Shown here in pieces: positions 8,130 through 16,223 of a stretch of DNA of 64,000 nucleotides (positions are counted from its first letter, which is position 1; every line of letters starts with the position of its first letter). The notes beneath the pieces were generated by a model. It saw only the letters and a list, made by a program, of their open reading frames with translations, ran no database searches and was not told the DNA's origin. Origin of the DNA: Pigmentiphaga sp. NML080357 (GTDB taxonomy: Bacteria; Pseudomonadota; Gammaproteobacteria; Burkholderiales; Burkholderiaceae_B); the NCBI RefSeq assembly GCF_002188465.1, contig NZ_NINW01000036.1, forward strand, positions 1-64,000, written 5' to 3'. A program made the translations under genes and the position numbers.

Positions 8130-9065
8130 ATGGATCTGCAGCAGCTCGAATCCTTCGTACGCGTGGCGGAACTGGGCAGCCTCACCCGCGCCGCGCTGGT
8201 GCTCGGCGTCTCCCAACCCACCTTGAGCCGGCACATCCGCCTGCTGGAACTCGAGCTCAAGAGCCACCTCCTGGTCCGCACCGGGCGCGGCGTGGAGCCG
8301 ACCGAATCCGGAAAATGCCTGCTTTCCTACGGCAACGCCATCCTGAAGCTGACGCGCCAGGCGCGCGCCGACATCCAGGCTCTGCGCGAACAACCCACCG
8401 GCCGGCTGACCGTCGGCCTGCCCCCGCGCATCGCGCACGTGCTGACGCCCGCGCTGGTCAAGGAATTCCGGCGCCGCTATCCCGAGGCGTCGATCTCGGT
8501 GTCCGAAGGCCTGAGCGTGTCGCTGCGCGAGGACCTGATCCTGGGCAAGATCGAGATCGCCCTGCTGTTCGACCCGCCCCCCAGCCCGAAGCTGGAGTAT
8601 CGCAGCCTGTACCGCGAGGAGATGATGCTGTGCGGGCGCCCCACGCCTGCCTTCCCCCTGCCGGCCAGGCTCGCCGCCAAGGAACTCGAGCGATATCCGG
8701 TCCTGGTTCCCAGCATCCCCAACGCCGTGCGCAATGTGATCGAGGCCAATTGCCGGCCCCATGGCATCAAGCTCAACGTCGTCGCCGAGGTCGACGCGGT
8801 CCATACCCTGCTCACGCTCGCATTGAGCGGACAAGGCTATGCCATCGTGCCGCGCAGCGCCGCGCCGGCCGCACGAACGCTGGGCGGCAAGCCCTTCAAG
8901 GTCTCCACCATCGACGCCCCGCGCATGCTCAACAACCTCGTCCTGGCGACGGCGCGCGAGCGGCCGTTGTCGCAGCTCGCCCAGGGAACGGTGGCGCTGC
9001 TGGCCGAACAGGATATCGGCCGGCTGCTCGGCGCGGGGCGGCGCCTCCACGGTACCGGCGGCTGA
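8130..9065 (+). CDS. LysR-family transcriptional regulator
   Basis: A 311-residue regulator. The start at ATG 8130 gives the standard N-terminus MDLQQLESFVRVAELGSLTR with a winged helix-turn-helix (ALVLGVSQPTLSRHIRLLE). The effector domain begins near residue 90 with RLTVGLPPRI. It is divergent from the Bug/barrel/enolase operon and most likely controls it in response to the substrate or an intermediate. The upstream frame extension crosses the candidate operator and is unlikely to be coding. It ends 25 bp before the convergent crotonase gene. Confidence 0.9.
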   Translation: MDLQQLESFVRVAELGSLTRAALVLGVSQPTLSRHIRLLELELKSHLLVRTGRGVEPTESGKCLLSYGNAILKLTRQARADIQALREQPTGRLTVGLPPRIAHVLTPALVKEFRRRYPEASISVSEGLSVSLREDLILGKIEIALLFDPPPSPKLEYRSLYREEMMLCGRPTPAFPLPARLAAKELERYPVLVPSIPNAVRNVIEANCRPHGIKLNVVAEVDAVHTLLTLALSGQGYAIVPRSAAPAARTLGGKPFKVSTIDAPRMLNNLVLATARERPLSQLAQGTVALLAEQDIGRLLGAGRRLHGTGG

Positions 9066-9090
9066 CCCGTCGCCGGGGCGTGCGCGCCCT

Positions 9091-9870
9091 TCAACGGATG
9101 CGGCCGGCCCCGGGCTTATGGGCGACCACGTCTCCGAACTCCTTGGACGCCAGGATCGCCTGCCGCGCATCGTCGATGATGCCGGCATGCTCGCGGGCGC
9201 GCCGCCGGCGCTCCAGCAAGATCAGCCGCTTGGTCTGCGCCACCGCCGCGGCGGAGTTCGAGGCGATGCGGCGGGCAAGCGCGAGCGCGGCGGCAACGCT
9301 GTCGGGCGCCACCTGATCCACCAGCCCGATGCGCAGCGCTTCCTGCGGATCGATCAGGCGAGCCGTCAGCATGAGATCCAGCGCACGGGGTTCGCCCACC
9401 AATCCCGGCAGGGTCACGGCGCTGACGCCGGAGAGCATGCCGTGCTGGACCTCGGGAAACCCGAGCTTGCCCGATTGGGCGGCAATGCGGAAATCCGCAT
9501 GGATAGCCAGCGTCAAGCCCATGCCGATGGTAAAGCCATGCAAGGCCGCCACGACCGGCTTGTTCAATTCCACCCCGATGCCCGGGATGGCGTCCATCAG
9601 CGTGCGGGTGTCGACCATGGTGCCGGTGGCCTGCATCTCCTTGATGTCGGATCCTGCGCAGAAGGCCTTGTCGCCCGCGCCGCGCAGCACCAGTACGGCC
9701 ACCGCCGGGTCCTCGGCGGCCTCGCGCCAGATGCGGCCAAGCTCCCGCTTCGCAGGCACGTCCAGCGCGTTCATGCGCTCAGGCCGGTTGATGACGATTT
9801 CGTGGATGCCGCTGTCGAGCGGCCGGTAATCGATACCCATGGGAGCCTCGTTCGAAATGACGCCGGCCAT
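9091..9870 (-). CDS. Enoyl-CoA hydratase/isomerase family protein (crotonase fold)
   Basis: A 259-residue crotonase-family enzyme. The oxyanion-hole segments are visible: AFCAGSDIKEM (about residue 70) and HGFTIGMGLTLAIHADFRIA (about 110-129). GFPEVQHGMLSG supplies one of the two Glu residues of classical hydratases; the second is not obvious, so a hydratase, isomerase or hydrolase role is open. An internal ATG at 9840 has a better spaced GAGG site than the 9870 start. The gene is divergent from a zinc alcohol dehydrogenase across 101 bp that hold a double palindrome. With the neighbouring dehydrogenase and CoA ligase it suggests a beta-oxidation-like pathway for an acid or alcohol. Confidence 0.87.
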   Translation of the reverse strand: MAGVISNEAPMGIDYRPLDSGIHEIVINRPERMNALDVPAKRELGRIWREAAEDPAVAVLVLRGAGDKAFCAGSDIKEMQATGTMVDTRTLMDAIPGIGVELNKPVVAALHGFTIGMGLTLAIHADFRIAAQSGKLGFPEVQHGMLSGVSAVTLPGLVGEPRALDLMLTARLIDPQEALRIGLVDQVAPDSVAAALALARRIASNSAAAVAQTKRLILLERRRRAREHAGIIDDARQAILASKEFGDVVAHKPGAGRIR

Positions 9871-9911
9871 GCGTTGACAGCACGTCCCGCGCTATGCAAA
9901 CTATAGCGCAT

Positions 9912-9950
9912 ATGTGTAAATAGTAAACATTATGTGCATATTATGCACAT
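9912..9950. promoter_or_regulatory. Tandem palindromic operators (probable IclR sites)
   Basis: Two 19-bp palindromes lie 20 bp apart centre to centre in the divergent crotonase/alcohol dehydrogenase promoter region. The right one, ATGTGCATATTATGCACAT (9932-9950), is perfect. The left one (9912-9930, beginning ATGTG and ending AACAT) is degenerate. A copy of the perfect site recurs at 13599-13617 before the iclR-type gene. Two-turn spacing fits binding of an IclR dimer pair that controls both directions. Confidence 0.65.
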
Positions 9951-9971
9951 TTATATGCCGGGAAATATTCC

Positions 9972-11000
9972 ATGAAAGCCGTTTTTCTTTCCGCCTTCGG
10001 GGGCCCCGACGCGCTGGAAATCCGCGAAGTACCCACGCCATCGCCCCAGGCGGGAGAAGTCCTGGTCCAGGTCAGGGCCGCTGGCATCTGCCATCACGAC
10101 GTCCTCCACCGCGCGGGCAAGCTGCCGGGAGCCAAGACCGGCGTCGTGCTGGGGCACGAAACCGCAGGCGAGGTCGTTGCCGTCGGCGCGGGCGTCGTCA
10201 CGCACAAGGCTGGCGACGCGGTGGTGATCTACCAGCGCCAGTTCTGCGGCATGTGCCGCAACTGCCTGCGCGGCCGGCAGGACATGTGCCGCGCGCTGGG
10301 CCTGCCCGCCGTCGATACCGTGGGCGGCTACGCCGAATACGTGTGCGTCCCGGCGCCGATGGCCATCCCGGTCCCCCGCGGATTGCCCTGGGAAGCAGCA
10401 GCCCTTTCGTGCTGCCCCATCGGTACCAGCCTGCGCGCGCTGCGCACCCTGGCCGGCACCAGCCCGGGCGATACGGTCCTCATCACGGGTGCGAGCGGCG
10501 GCCTGGGGATGCACCAGATCCAGATCGTGCGGGCCCTGGGGGCGCGCGCCATCGCCGTCACGTCGAGCCCCGCCAAGGCCGCCCACCTGAAGGCGCTCGG
10601 GGCCGATGAAGTCATCGTGTCGCCCGACCTGAAATTCAGCGCCCAGGCGTGGCAGCTCACCGGCAAGCAAGGCGTGGATGTCGCCATCGACAACTTGGGC
10701 ATGACGCTGCCCGAGACCTTGCGCGCCATGGCCCAAGGCGGCACCGTCGTGGTACTGGGCAATATCGAGGGCCAGCCGGTCGACGTGCTGCCGGGCCTGC
10801 TCATCGGCCGCCGGATACGGGTCATGGGCTCCGGCAGCGGCACGCTGGAGGATATCCGGCAGGCCTTGGCCATGCTGGTGGCGGGCCAGATCCGGCCGGT
10901 CATCTCGGCAACGCTGCCTTTCAACGACATCCGCCGGGCCCACGAACTGCTCGATACCAAGGCCGTGGAAGGGCGCGTGGTCATGCAGGGCTGGACATGA
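9972..11000 (+). CDS. Zinc-dependent alcohol dehydrogenase
   Basis: A 342-residue medium-chain dehydrogenase/reductase. Catalytic zinc ligands are Cys in AGICHHDVL and the His-Glu pair in LGHETAGEV. The structural zinc loop has four cysteines in CGMCRNCLRGRQDMC. The nucleotide-binding motif is LITGASGGLGMHQ (about residues 168-180). It oxidises an alcohol to an aldehyde or ketone with NAD(P), in the cytoplasm. It is the first gene after the double palindromic operator, and its stop overlaps the start of the CoA ligase gene by 4 bp, so the two are coupled. The context suggests an alcohol or hydroxy acid whose product is then activated to a CoA ester. Confidence 0.9.
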   Translation: MKAVFLSAFGGPDALEIREVPTPSPQAGEVLVQVRAAGICHHDVLHRAGKLPGAKTGVVLGHETAGEVVAVGAGVVTHKAGDAVVIYQRQFCGMCRNCLRGRQDMCRALGLPAVDTVGGYAEYVCVPAPMAIPVPRGLPWEAAALSCCPIGTSLRALRTLAGTSPGDTVLITGASGGLGMHQIQIVRALGARAIAVTSSPAKAAHLKALGADEVIVSPDLKFSAQAWQLTGKQGVDVAIDNLGMTLPETLRAMAQGGTVVVLGNIEGQPVDVLPGLLIGRRIRVMGSGSGTLEDIRQALAMLVAGQIRPVISATLPFNDIRRAHELLDTKAVEGRVVMQGWT

Positions 11001-12493
11001 ACGTCGGCGCCCTGCTGCTGCGCTGTGCGCAGCGCTGGCCCGACCGGCCGGCCCTCGTGGATGCGCGCGACGGCGGCGTCCTGACTTTCTCGCGCCTGGC
11101 CGAACGCGCGTTCGCGCTGGGGCGCGCACTGCGCTCGGAAGGGCTGAACGGGCAGGACCGCGTGGCCATCCTCGGCGACAACACGCCCTCTTATCTGCTG
11201 TGGGACTACGGCACGATGTCGGCCGGCCTGGTCAGGGTGCCGCTGGATCCTGCCCTCAGCGCCGACGAGCAGGCGGCCCAGCTGGCCGACGCCCAGGCGC
11301 GCCTGCTGGCCTACGGCGACGACTACGCCGAGCGCGCGCGCGAACTCGCCGAACACCTGCCCGGACTGCTGCTGCGGCCGCTCGAGACAGCCGCCGGCTG
11401 CGCGGACCTGCTGCCGGCGGCGCTTCCTCCCGCCGAAGCCATGGCCTCGCTCAATTACACGGGCGGCAGCACGGGCGCCCCCAAGGCGGTCGTCATCACG
11501 CACGGCAGCCTCACGTCGGCGCTGCAGAACATCGTGCCGGCTCGCGGTCAAGGGCCGGGGGATGTCATGCTCAACATGCGTCCGCTGTGGCCGATCGCGG
11601 CCATCGTCGTACTGGCCCAGTTGGCGGCCGGCGGCACGGTGGTGCTGGCGGGCAGGTTCCACCCCCGGCGTTTCCTGGAACTGCTGGCGCACTACCGCGC
11701 CGCGTCCACTTCGCTGGTGCCCACCCACCTTGTCAGGCTGCTCAAGGAAACCCGGCCGGCCGATTACGACCTCTCCGCGCTGCGCAGCATCGACGTCGGC
11801 GCCGCGGCCATTCCCCCCGACACGTTCGAAGCCGCCATCGAAGCCTTCGGCCCGCGCCTGGGCATCCTGTATGGACTGACCGAAGCGTCGTGGAGCTGCT
11901 ACCAGCCTCCCGCCGCGCTGGCCGACCCGGCCACGCGCGAGCAGGCCATGCGCAGTGTCGGCCGGCCGCTGTTCGGCTGCGAAATCCGCATCGAGCGGGA
12001 CGGCGAGCCGGCGCCGGCCGGCGCGGAAGGCGAGGTACTGATCCGCGGCGCCCACGTCGCGGCGGGCTATTGGCGCCAGCCGGAGTTGACGGCGCAGGTT
12101 TTCCGCGATGGCTGGTTTCGCACCGGCGACCTCGGCATTCTCGACGCCGCGGGGATTCTGCGCATTACCGGCCGGCTGAAGGAAGTGATACGCAGCGGCG
12201 GCAAATCGGTACTGCCCGACGAGGTGGAACGCGCCCTGTGCGCGCATCCGGCCGTCGCGGAGGCCGCAGCCGCAGGCTTGCCGGATCCCGAATGGGGGGA
12301 AATCGTCGGCGCCGCCGTCGTGCTGAACGAAGGCGTCACCGTCAGCGTGGAAGAGCTCATGGAGCACTGCCGGCTGTCGCTCTCGGGCTTCAAGAAGCCA
12401 AGAGTGATCCGGTTCGTCGCGGGCATCCCGAAATCCCACTACGGCAAGATCCAGCGCGCCAAGGTCCGGGCCCTGCTGGCCGACAGCCTTTGA
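10997..12493 (+). CDS. AMP-dependent acyl-CoA synthetase/ligase
   Basis: A 498-residue adenylate-forming enzyme that joins a carboxylic acid to CoA through an acyl-AMP. The P-loop-like motif is LNYTGGSTGAPKAVVITH (about residue 155), A5 is YGLTEASW, A7 is FRTGDLGILDAAG, A8 is ITGRLKEVIRSGGKSVLPDE, and the A10 lysine is in KSHYGKIQRAK near the C-terminus. ATG 10997 overlaps the dehydrogenase stop (ATGA). It pairs with the crotonase and dehydrogenase in a CoA-dependent degradation route and lies tail to tail with a Bug gene. The acid substrate cannot be deduced. Confidence 0.9.
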   Translation: MNVGALLLRCAQRWPDRPALVDARDGGVLTFSRLAERAFALGRALRSEGLNGQDRVAILGDNTPSYLLWDYGTMSAGLVRVPLDPALSADEQAAQLADAQARLLAYGDDYAERARELAEHLPGLLLRPLETAAGCADLLPAALPPAEAMASLNYTGGSTGAPKAVVITHGSLTSALQNIVPARGQGPGDVMLNMRPLWPIAAIVVLAQLAAGGTVVLAGRFHPRRFLELLAHYRAASTSLVPTHLVRLLKETRPADYDLSALRSIDVGAAAIPPDTFEAAIEAFGPRLGILYGLTEASWSCYQPPAALADPATREQAMRSVGRPLFGCEIRIERDGEPAPAGAEGEVLIRGAHVAAGYWRQPELTAQVFRDGWFRTGDLGILDAAGILRITGRLKEVIRSGGKSVLPDEVERALCAHPAVAEAAAAGLPDPEWGEIVGAAVVLNEGVTVSVEELMEHCRLSLSGFKKPRVIRFVAGIPKSHYGKIQRAKVRALLADSL

Positions 12494-12528
12494 AGGACCG
12501 GCCCCGCGCGCGGCCGGGGCACGGCGGC

Positions 12529-13503
12529 CTACTGCTCGACGATATTGGCCAGCTTCACGATCTCGCGGGACTTGGCGGTTTCCTGGTCGATGAAGGCGCG
12601 AAAGCGCGCACCCGACACCCCGGAGGGCTCCAGCCCCTGGCGCTCGAACCAAGCCCGCGTTTCTGGCTCCGCCACGACGCGCTTGATGGCTTCCTCCAGT
12701 TTTTCGACCACCGGCGCCGGCAGGTTGGCAGGCCCCCACAGGCCGTACCAGGTCGAGAAATTGACCTCGGGATAGCCAGCTTCGGCAAACGTCGGCACGT
12801 CCGGCGCCAAGGGGCTGCGGCGGTGGCCGGTGATGGCGAGCGCCTTGAGCTTGCCCGCCTTCACCGGCGGCAGCGACGACAGCAGCGGATCGATCATGCC
12901 GCTCACCTGCCCTCCCATCAGATCCACCAGGGCCGGGGCCGTGCCCTTATAGAGGATGGTCGGCACATTCAGGCCGGCTCGATACTTGAACGACTCCACG
13001 GCCAGATGGCCCGCGGCGCCGAAGCCCCCGACCGCGAAATTGAATTTGTCGGGCGCAGCCTTGGCCCGGGCGACGAAATCCTGCACCGAAGCAGCCTGCG
13101 TGGAAGGCGGCGTGACGAACAGCAGCGGTCCGGAAGCCACCAGCGCGAGATGGGTCAAGTCCTTGACCGGATCGAAAGGCGGTTTCTCTTTCATGATGAG
13201 CGGATTGACCACCAGCGTCGAGGCGGTAAGCAGGAGCGTATAACCGTCCGCCTGCGACCTGGCCACCGCATCGGCGCCGATGTTGCCGGAAGCGCCGGCC
13301 CGGTTCTCGACCACCACTTTCTGCCCCAGGTCTTCCGACAAGCGGGCGGCGACGGTGCGCGCCACCGCGTCGACGGCGCCGCCCGCGGCGAAAGGCACGA
13401 TCAGCCGCACCGGCTTGGATGGATAGGGAGCGGCCGCGGCGACCGAGCCGGCAGCCAGTAGGAACGAGATGGAGAACCGCACCAGAACGCGTGGAAACGA
13501 CAT
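12529..13503 (-). CDS. Bug-family solute-binding protein (TctC-like)
   Basis: A 324-residue periplasmic receptor. The start at 13503 (MSFPRVLVRFSISFLLAAGS) is preferred over a 15-codon longer frame because GGGAG lies upstream and it gives a proper signal peptide ending near AAAA-PYPSKPVRLIVPF. The motif VVVENRAGASGNIGADAV is intact. It is divergent from an IclR-type regulator across 182 bp that hold the palindrome also found before the dehydrogenase gene. Import by this receptor and catabolism by the crotonase/dehydrogenase/ligase set therefore look co-regulated. Confidence 0.92.
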   Translation of the reverse strand: MSFPRVLVRFSISFLLAAGSVAAAAPYPSKPVRLIVPFAAGGAVDAVARTVAARLSEDLGQKVVVENRAGASGNIGADAVARSQADGYTLLLTASTLVVNPLIMKEKPPFDPVKDLTHLALVASGPLLFVTPPSTQAASVQDFVARAKAAPDKFNFAVGGFGAAGHLAVESFKYRAGLNVPTILYKGTAPALVDLMGGQVSGMIDPLLSSLPPVKAGKLKALAITGHRRSPLAPDVPTFAEAGYPEVNFSTWYGLWGPANLPAPVVEKLEEAIKRVVAEPETRAWFERQGLEPSGVSGARFRAFIDQETAKSREIVKLANIVEQ

Positions 13504-13598
13504 GGCAAAACTCCCGCAGGGCCTGTGCCCGGATACCGAGCGTCGCATGATACGGCGCTCTCGAAGCGTTTCTCCGTCCTCCGTTATACAGAGTTGCT

Positions 13599-13617
13599 AT
13601 GTGCATATTCTGCACAA
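13599..13617. promoter_or_regulatory. Palindromic operator shared with the 9.9-kb promoter
   Basis: The 19-bp sequence ATGTGCATATTCTGCACAA repeats 17 of 19 positions of the perfect palindrome at 9932-9950. It lies in the divergent Bug/IclR intergenic region, about 70 bp before the iclR-type start and about 95 bp before the Bug start. A weaker half-site (ACGCAC, 13630-13635) lies about 20 bp further on. The regulator gene beside it is the obvious candidate ligand. Confidence 0.65.
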
Positions 13618-13685
13618 TTAGCTTGCAATACGCACTCAGAGATTAGCGATACCATGTCGCGACGTCAACGTTCCTCCAGCTTCCC

Positions 13686-14456
13686 ATGCCTCGCCAGCCA
13701 TCCGTCTCCAACGCGCAATCCGGCAACCGCGTCCAGGTGATCGACCGGGCCATGGTGCTGCTCGACGCCTTGATGCGCACGCCCCGCGGCGCCTCCGCGC
13801 TCGAGTTGGCCCAGGCCACGGCGCTCGATCGCACGACGGTGCACCGGGTCCTGCGCACGCTTGCGCACTGGGGCATGGTGCAGGCCCGCGAAGGCGTCTA
13901 TACCCTGGGCCCCCAATGCCTGGTCCTGGGCACCGCCCAGCACGACCGCCTGGGCATACGCAGGGCGGCGCTGCCCCACGCCATCGAGCTGCAGGAAAAA
14001 GGCGTGGGCAAGCGCCGTGCGATCGTCTCGATCTCGGTGCCGGCGCTGGACGAGGTGGTCATCATCGAGCGCATCTGGACTCCCTCCGTGCCGCTCAACA
14101 TCATTACCGACATCGGCACCCACTTTCCTCTGGACGCCAGCGTCAGCGGCCGCGCCATCCTGGCGGCCTGGCCGCGCGCCAAGGGCATCGCGCACGTGGG
14201 GGAGGAACGCTATGCGGCGGTGAGCGAACGGCTCGACACGATCCGGGCCCACCGCGGCATCTCGTTCGGGCTGAGCGAGATGCGCCCCGGCGTCGGAACC
14301 CTCGCCTGCCCGATCTTCGGACACGGCGACGAGGCGGTCGCCGCCCTGATCGTGGCCGGACTGGCGCTCGAAGAAGAATTGCGCCCCGACTCGCCGCTCG
14401 CCCAGCATGCCCAGCGCAGCGCGGCCAATATCTCGGCCGTGCTGCGGGCCGGCTAG
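13686..14456 (+). CDS. IclR-family transcriptional regulator
   Basis: A 256-residue regulator. The N-terminal winged helix spans about residues 17-75 (IDRAMVLLDALMRTPRGAS, then ALDRTTVHRVLRTLAHWG). The C-terminal effector domain follows, with VIIERIWTPSVPLNI and the FGLSEMRPGVGTLACPIF segment typical of the ligand pocket. It is divergent from the Bug gene with a strong palindrome between them, and the same palindrome lies before the dehydrogenase operon. It probably represses or activates both sets in response to the pathway substrate. Its stop is 41 bp before the permease gene. Confidence 0.88.
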   Translation: MPRQPSVSNAQSGNRVQVIDRAMVLLDALMRTPRGASALELAQATALDRTTVHRVLRTLAHWGMVQAREGVYTLGPQCLVLGTAQHDRLGIRRAALPHAIELQEKGVGKRRAIVSISVPALDEVVIIERIWTPSVPLNIITDIGTHFPLDASVSGRAILAAWPRAKGIAHVGEERYAAVSERLDTIRAHRGISFGLSEMRPGVGTLACPIFGHGDEAVAALIVAGLALEEELRPDSPLAQHAQRSAANISAVLRAG

Positions 14457-14497
14457 CCGCCGGGCGCCGCGCTGTTTTCGGTTAGCATTCCGGGTTC

Positions 14498-15253
14498 ATG
14501 ACCGCCCTGACCTTTCTGCTCTTCCTCGCCAGCGTAGGCATCGCGGCCTACTGCCAGAACCTGACAGGTTTCGCTTTCGCCCTGTTGCTGCTGGGCATGG
14601 TCGGCGCCTTCGGCCTGATGCCGATCACCGACGCCGCCAACGTCTCCAGCATCCTGAGCCTCGTCAACGCCTGGGCTTACTGGCGCTACAACCGCGTCAC
14701 ATTCGACTGGGTGCTGCTGCGTCCCGTCCTGACCAGCAGCCTGCTTGGCGTGCTGGGCGGCGTCGTCCTGCTGGAGTGGCTGAGCACCAACGCCGTGACT
14801 ACCCTGCGGCTGCTGCTCGGCGTTGCGATCATCGGCTGCTCGGTGCTGCTGCTGGTCCAGGCGGCCCCGCGCGACAAGCCTTCCGGCAAGCCCGCGCTGT
14901 GGTTCTTCGGCGGGCTGTCGGGGCTGCTGGGCGGGCTTTTCTCCACCTCGGGGCCGCCCATGGTTTATCACCTCTACCGGGAGCCCATGGACCGGGGCGC
15001 CGTGCGCGAATGCCTGTTCATGATGTTCGCCGCCAATGCCGCCTTGCGCCTGGTCCTGGTCGCCGGGAGCGGGCACTTCGCCTGGCGCTCGCTGCTGCTG
15101 GCCGTGTTCGCGGTTCCGGTAGTGGCCGGCGTGTCCTGGTGGCAGGCCCGGCATCCGCCCCGCATATCCCGCCGGGCCGTGGAATGGCTGGTCTGCGGGC
15201 TGCTCATGCTGGCCGGTGTCAGCCTGATCTGGGCCAGTCTTGCCCGCGGTTGA
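14498..15253 (+). CDS. TSUP (TauE/SafE) family permease
   Basis: A 251-residue inner-membrane protein with about eight hydrophobic helices. It begins MTALTFLLFLASVGIAAYCQ and contains the conserved WFFGGLSGLLGGLFSTSGPP loop of the TauE/SafE/YfcA family. These permeases export or import sulfonates, sulfite or organic anions. It follows the IclR gene by 41 bp on the same strand and may complete the transport side of that cassette, although no sulfonate enzyme is nearby. The C-terminus is at the usual family length. Confidence 0.85.
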   Translation: MTALTFLLFLASVGIAAYCQNLTGFAFALLLLGMVGAFGLMPITDAANVSSILSLVNAWAYWRYNRVTFDWVLLRPVLTSSLLGVLGGVVLLEWLSTNAVTTLRLLLGVAIIGCSVLLLVQAAPRDKPSGKPALWFFGGLSGLLGGLFSTSGPPMVYHLYREPMDRGAVRECLFMMFAANAALRLVLVAGSGHFAWRSLLLAVFAVPVVAGVSWWQARHPPRISRRAVEWLVCGLLMLAGVSLIWASLARG

Positions 15254-15307
15254 GGCTATTGTGCATCGCACAACAAAAAAGAGGCTTAACCCGTAAATCC
15301 TACCCAT

Positions 15308-15396
15308 TTGTAAGCAACTTCCCGCTGAGACGTGCGAATCTGGTGTCACCGCTGCGATATCCGCAACGGCCCTACCGTCCCACTCTTACAAGGAAG
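15308..15396 (+). promoter_or_regulatory. Leader with inverted repeat overlapping the ribosome site
   Basis: In the 147-bp gap before the acyltransferase-like gene, TTGTAAG (15308-15314) is complementary to CTTACAA (15385-15391), and the second arm overlaps the AAGGAAG ribosome site (15390-15396). Pairing would partly hide the site. The long loop makes this a weak prediction. Confidence 0.25.
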
Positions 15397-15400
15397 TCAA

Positions 15401-16153
15401 ATGTCTTACGAAAACGCCTACGCCCAGCGCTCTGACCTGCTCCTGCCCCTCTCCGAACAAACGCCGGAAAACCTGCCTTTCACGGTACGCATCGCCCGCG
15501 ACGAGACGGCCATGGAGAAAGCCATTGCCATGCGCCAATCGGCCTACGGACGCCACGTGCCGGAAATCGCCAAGAATCTCGGCATGCCGGAGTTGCACGA
15601 CAACGATCCGGGTTCCGTAGTCCTTTTGGCTGAGTCCAAATTCGATGGCGCGCCGCTGGGCACCATGCGCATCCAGACGAACATGTGCGGTCCCCTGTGG
15701 CTGGAGCAGTCGGTTACCCTGCCCGACTGGCTCGCCGGCCACGCATTGGCCGAGGCAACCCGCCTCGGCGTGGCCAGCGAGCGCACCGGCCGTGTCGCGA
15801 AAACAGCCCTTTTCAAGGCCTATTTCCTTTTTTGCGTGCAAGCGGGCATCGATTGGATGGTGATCGCCGGACGCTCTCCGCTCGACCGGCAGTACGAGGC
15901 GCTGATGTTCCAGGAAGTGTTCCCCGGCCAAGGATTCATGCCGATGCGGCATGCCGGCAACATTCCCCACCGGGTTCTCGCTTTCGAGGTCGCCACCGCC
16001 GAAAAGCGCTGGCGCGAAGGGGGCCATCCGTTGTATCAGTTTGTGTTCAAGACCCATCATCCGGACATTCGTATCGATGGGAATTTGATTAACATTGACG
16101 CGCTGCACCGCGCCACGACGGGAGAGGAGGCCCTTCTTCAACCGCAGGTCTGA
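15401..16153 (+). CDS. N-acyl amino acid synthase (FeeM-like) / GNAT-fold acyltransferase
   Basis: A 250-residue protein that resembles the FeeM-type N-acyl amino acid synthase core, a GNAT relative of autoinducer synthases. Visible segments are RIARDETAMEKAIAMRQSAYG, the strand GAPLGTMRIQTN, and LAEATRLGVASERTGRVAKTALFKA, matching the E-x-x-R-L region of such acyltransferases. The start at ATG 15401 has AAGGAAG. It would acylate an amino acid or amine from acyl-ACP in the cytoplasm. It lies 70 bp before a large cyclic-di-GMP protein on the same strand, suggesting a shared signalling or surface role. The substrate is unknown, and the family call rests on motif resemblance. Confidence 0.65.
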   Translation: MSYENAYAQRSDLLLPLSEQTPENLPFTVRIARDETAMEKAIAMRQSAYGRHVPEIAKNLGMPELHDNDPGSVVLLAESKFDGAPLGTMRIQTNMCGPLWLEQSVTLPDWLAGHALAEATRLGVASERTGRVAKTALFKAYFLFCVQAGIDWMVIAGRSPLDRQYEALMFQEVFPGQGFMPMRHAGNIPHRVLAFEVATAEKRWREGGHPLYQFVFKTHHPDIRIDGNLINIDALHRATTGEEALLQPQV

Positions 16154-16223
16154 GTCAGCATGGTTGGCGGTCCGCCTTTCGGGCGGGCCGCATATCGACA
16201 AGCTCCTTATCGAAAAGGCGAAC

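Noticed and set aside
10328-12739. 803-codon minus-strand frame across the dehydrogenase and CoA-ligase genes
   Set aside because: Shadow of two well-supported genes; no motif.
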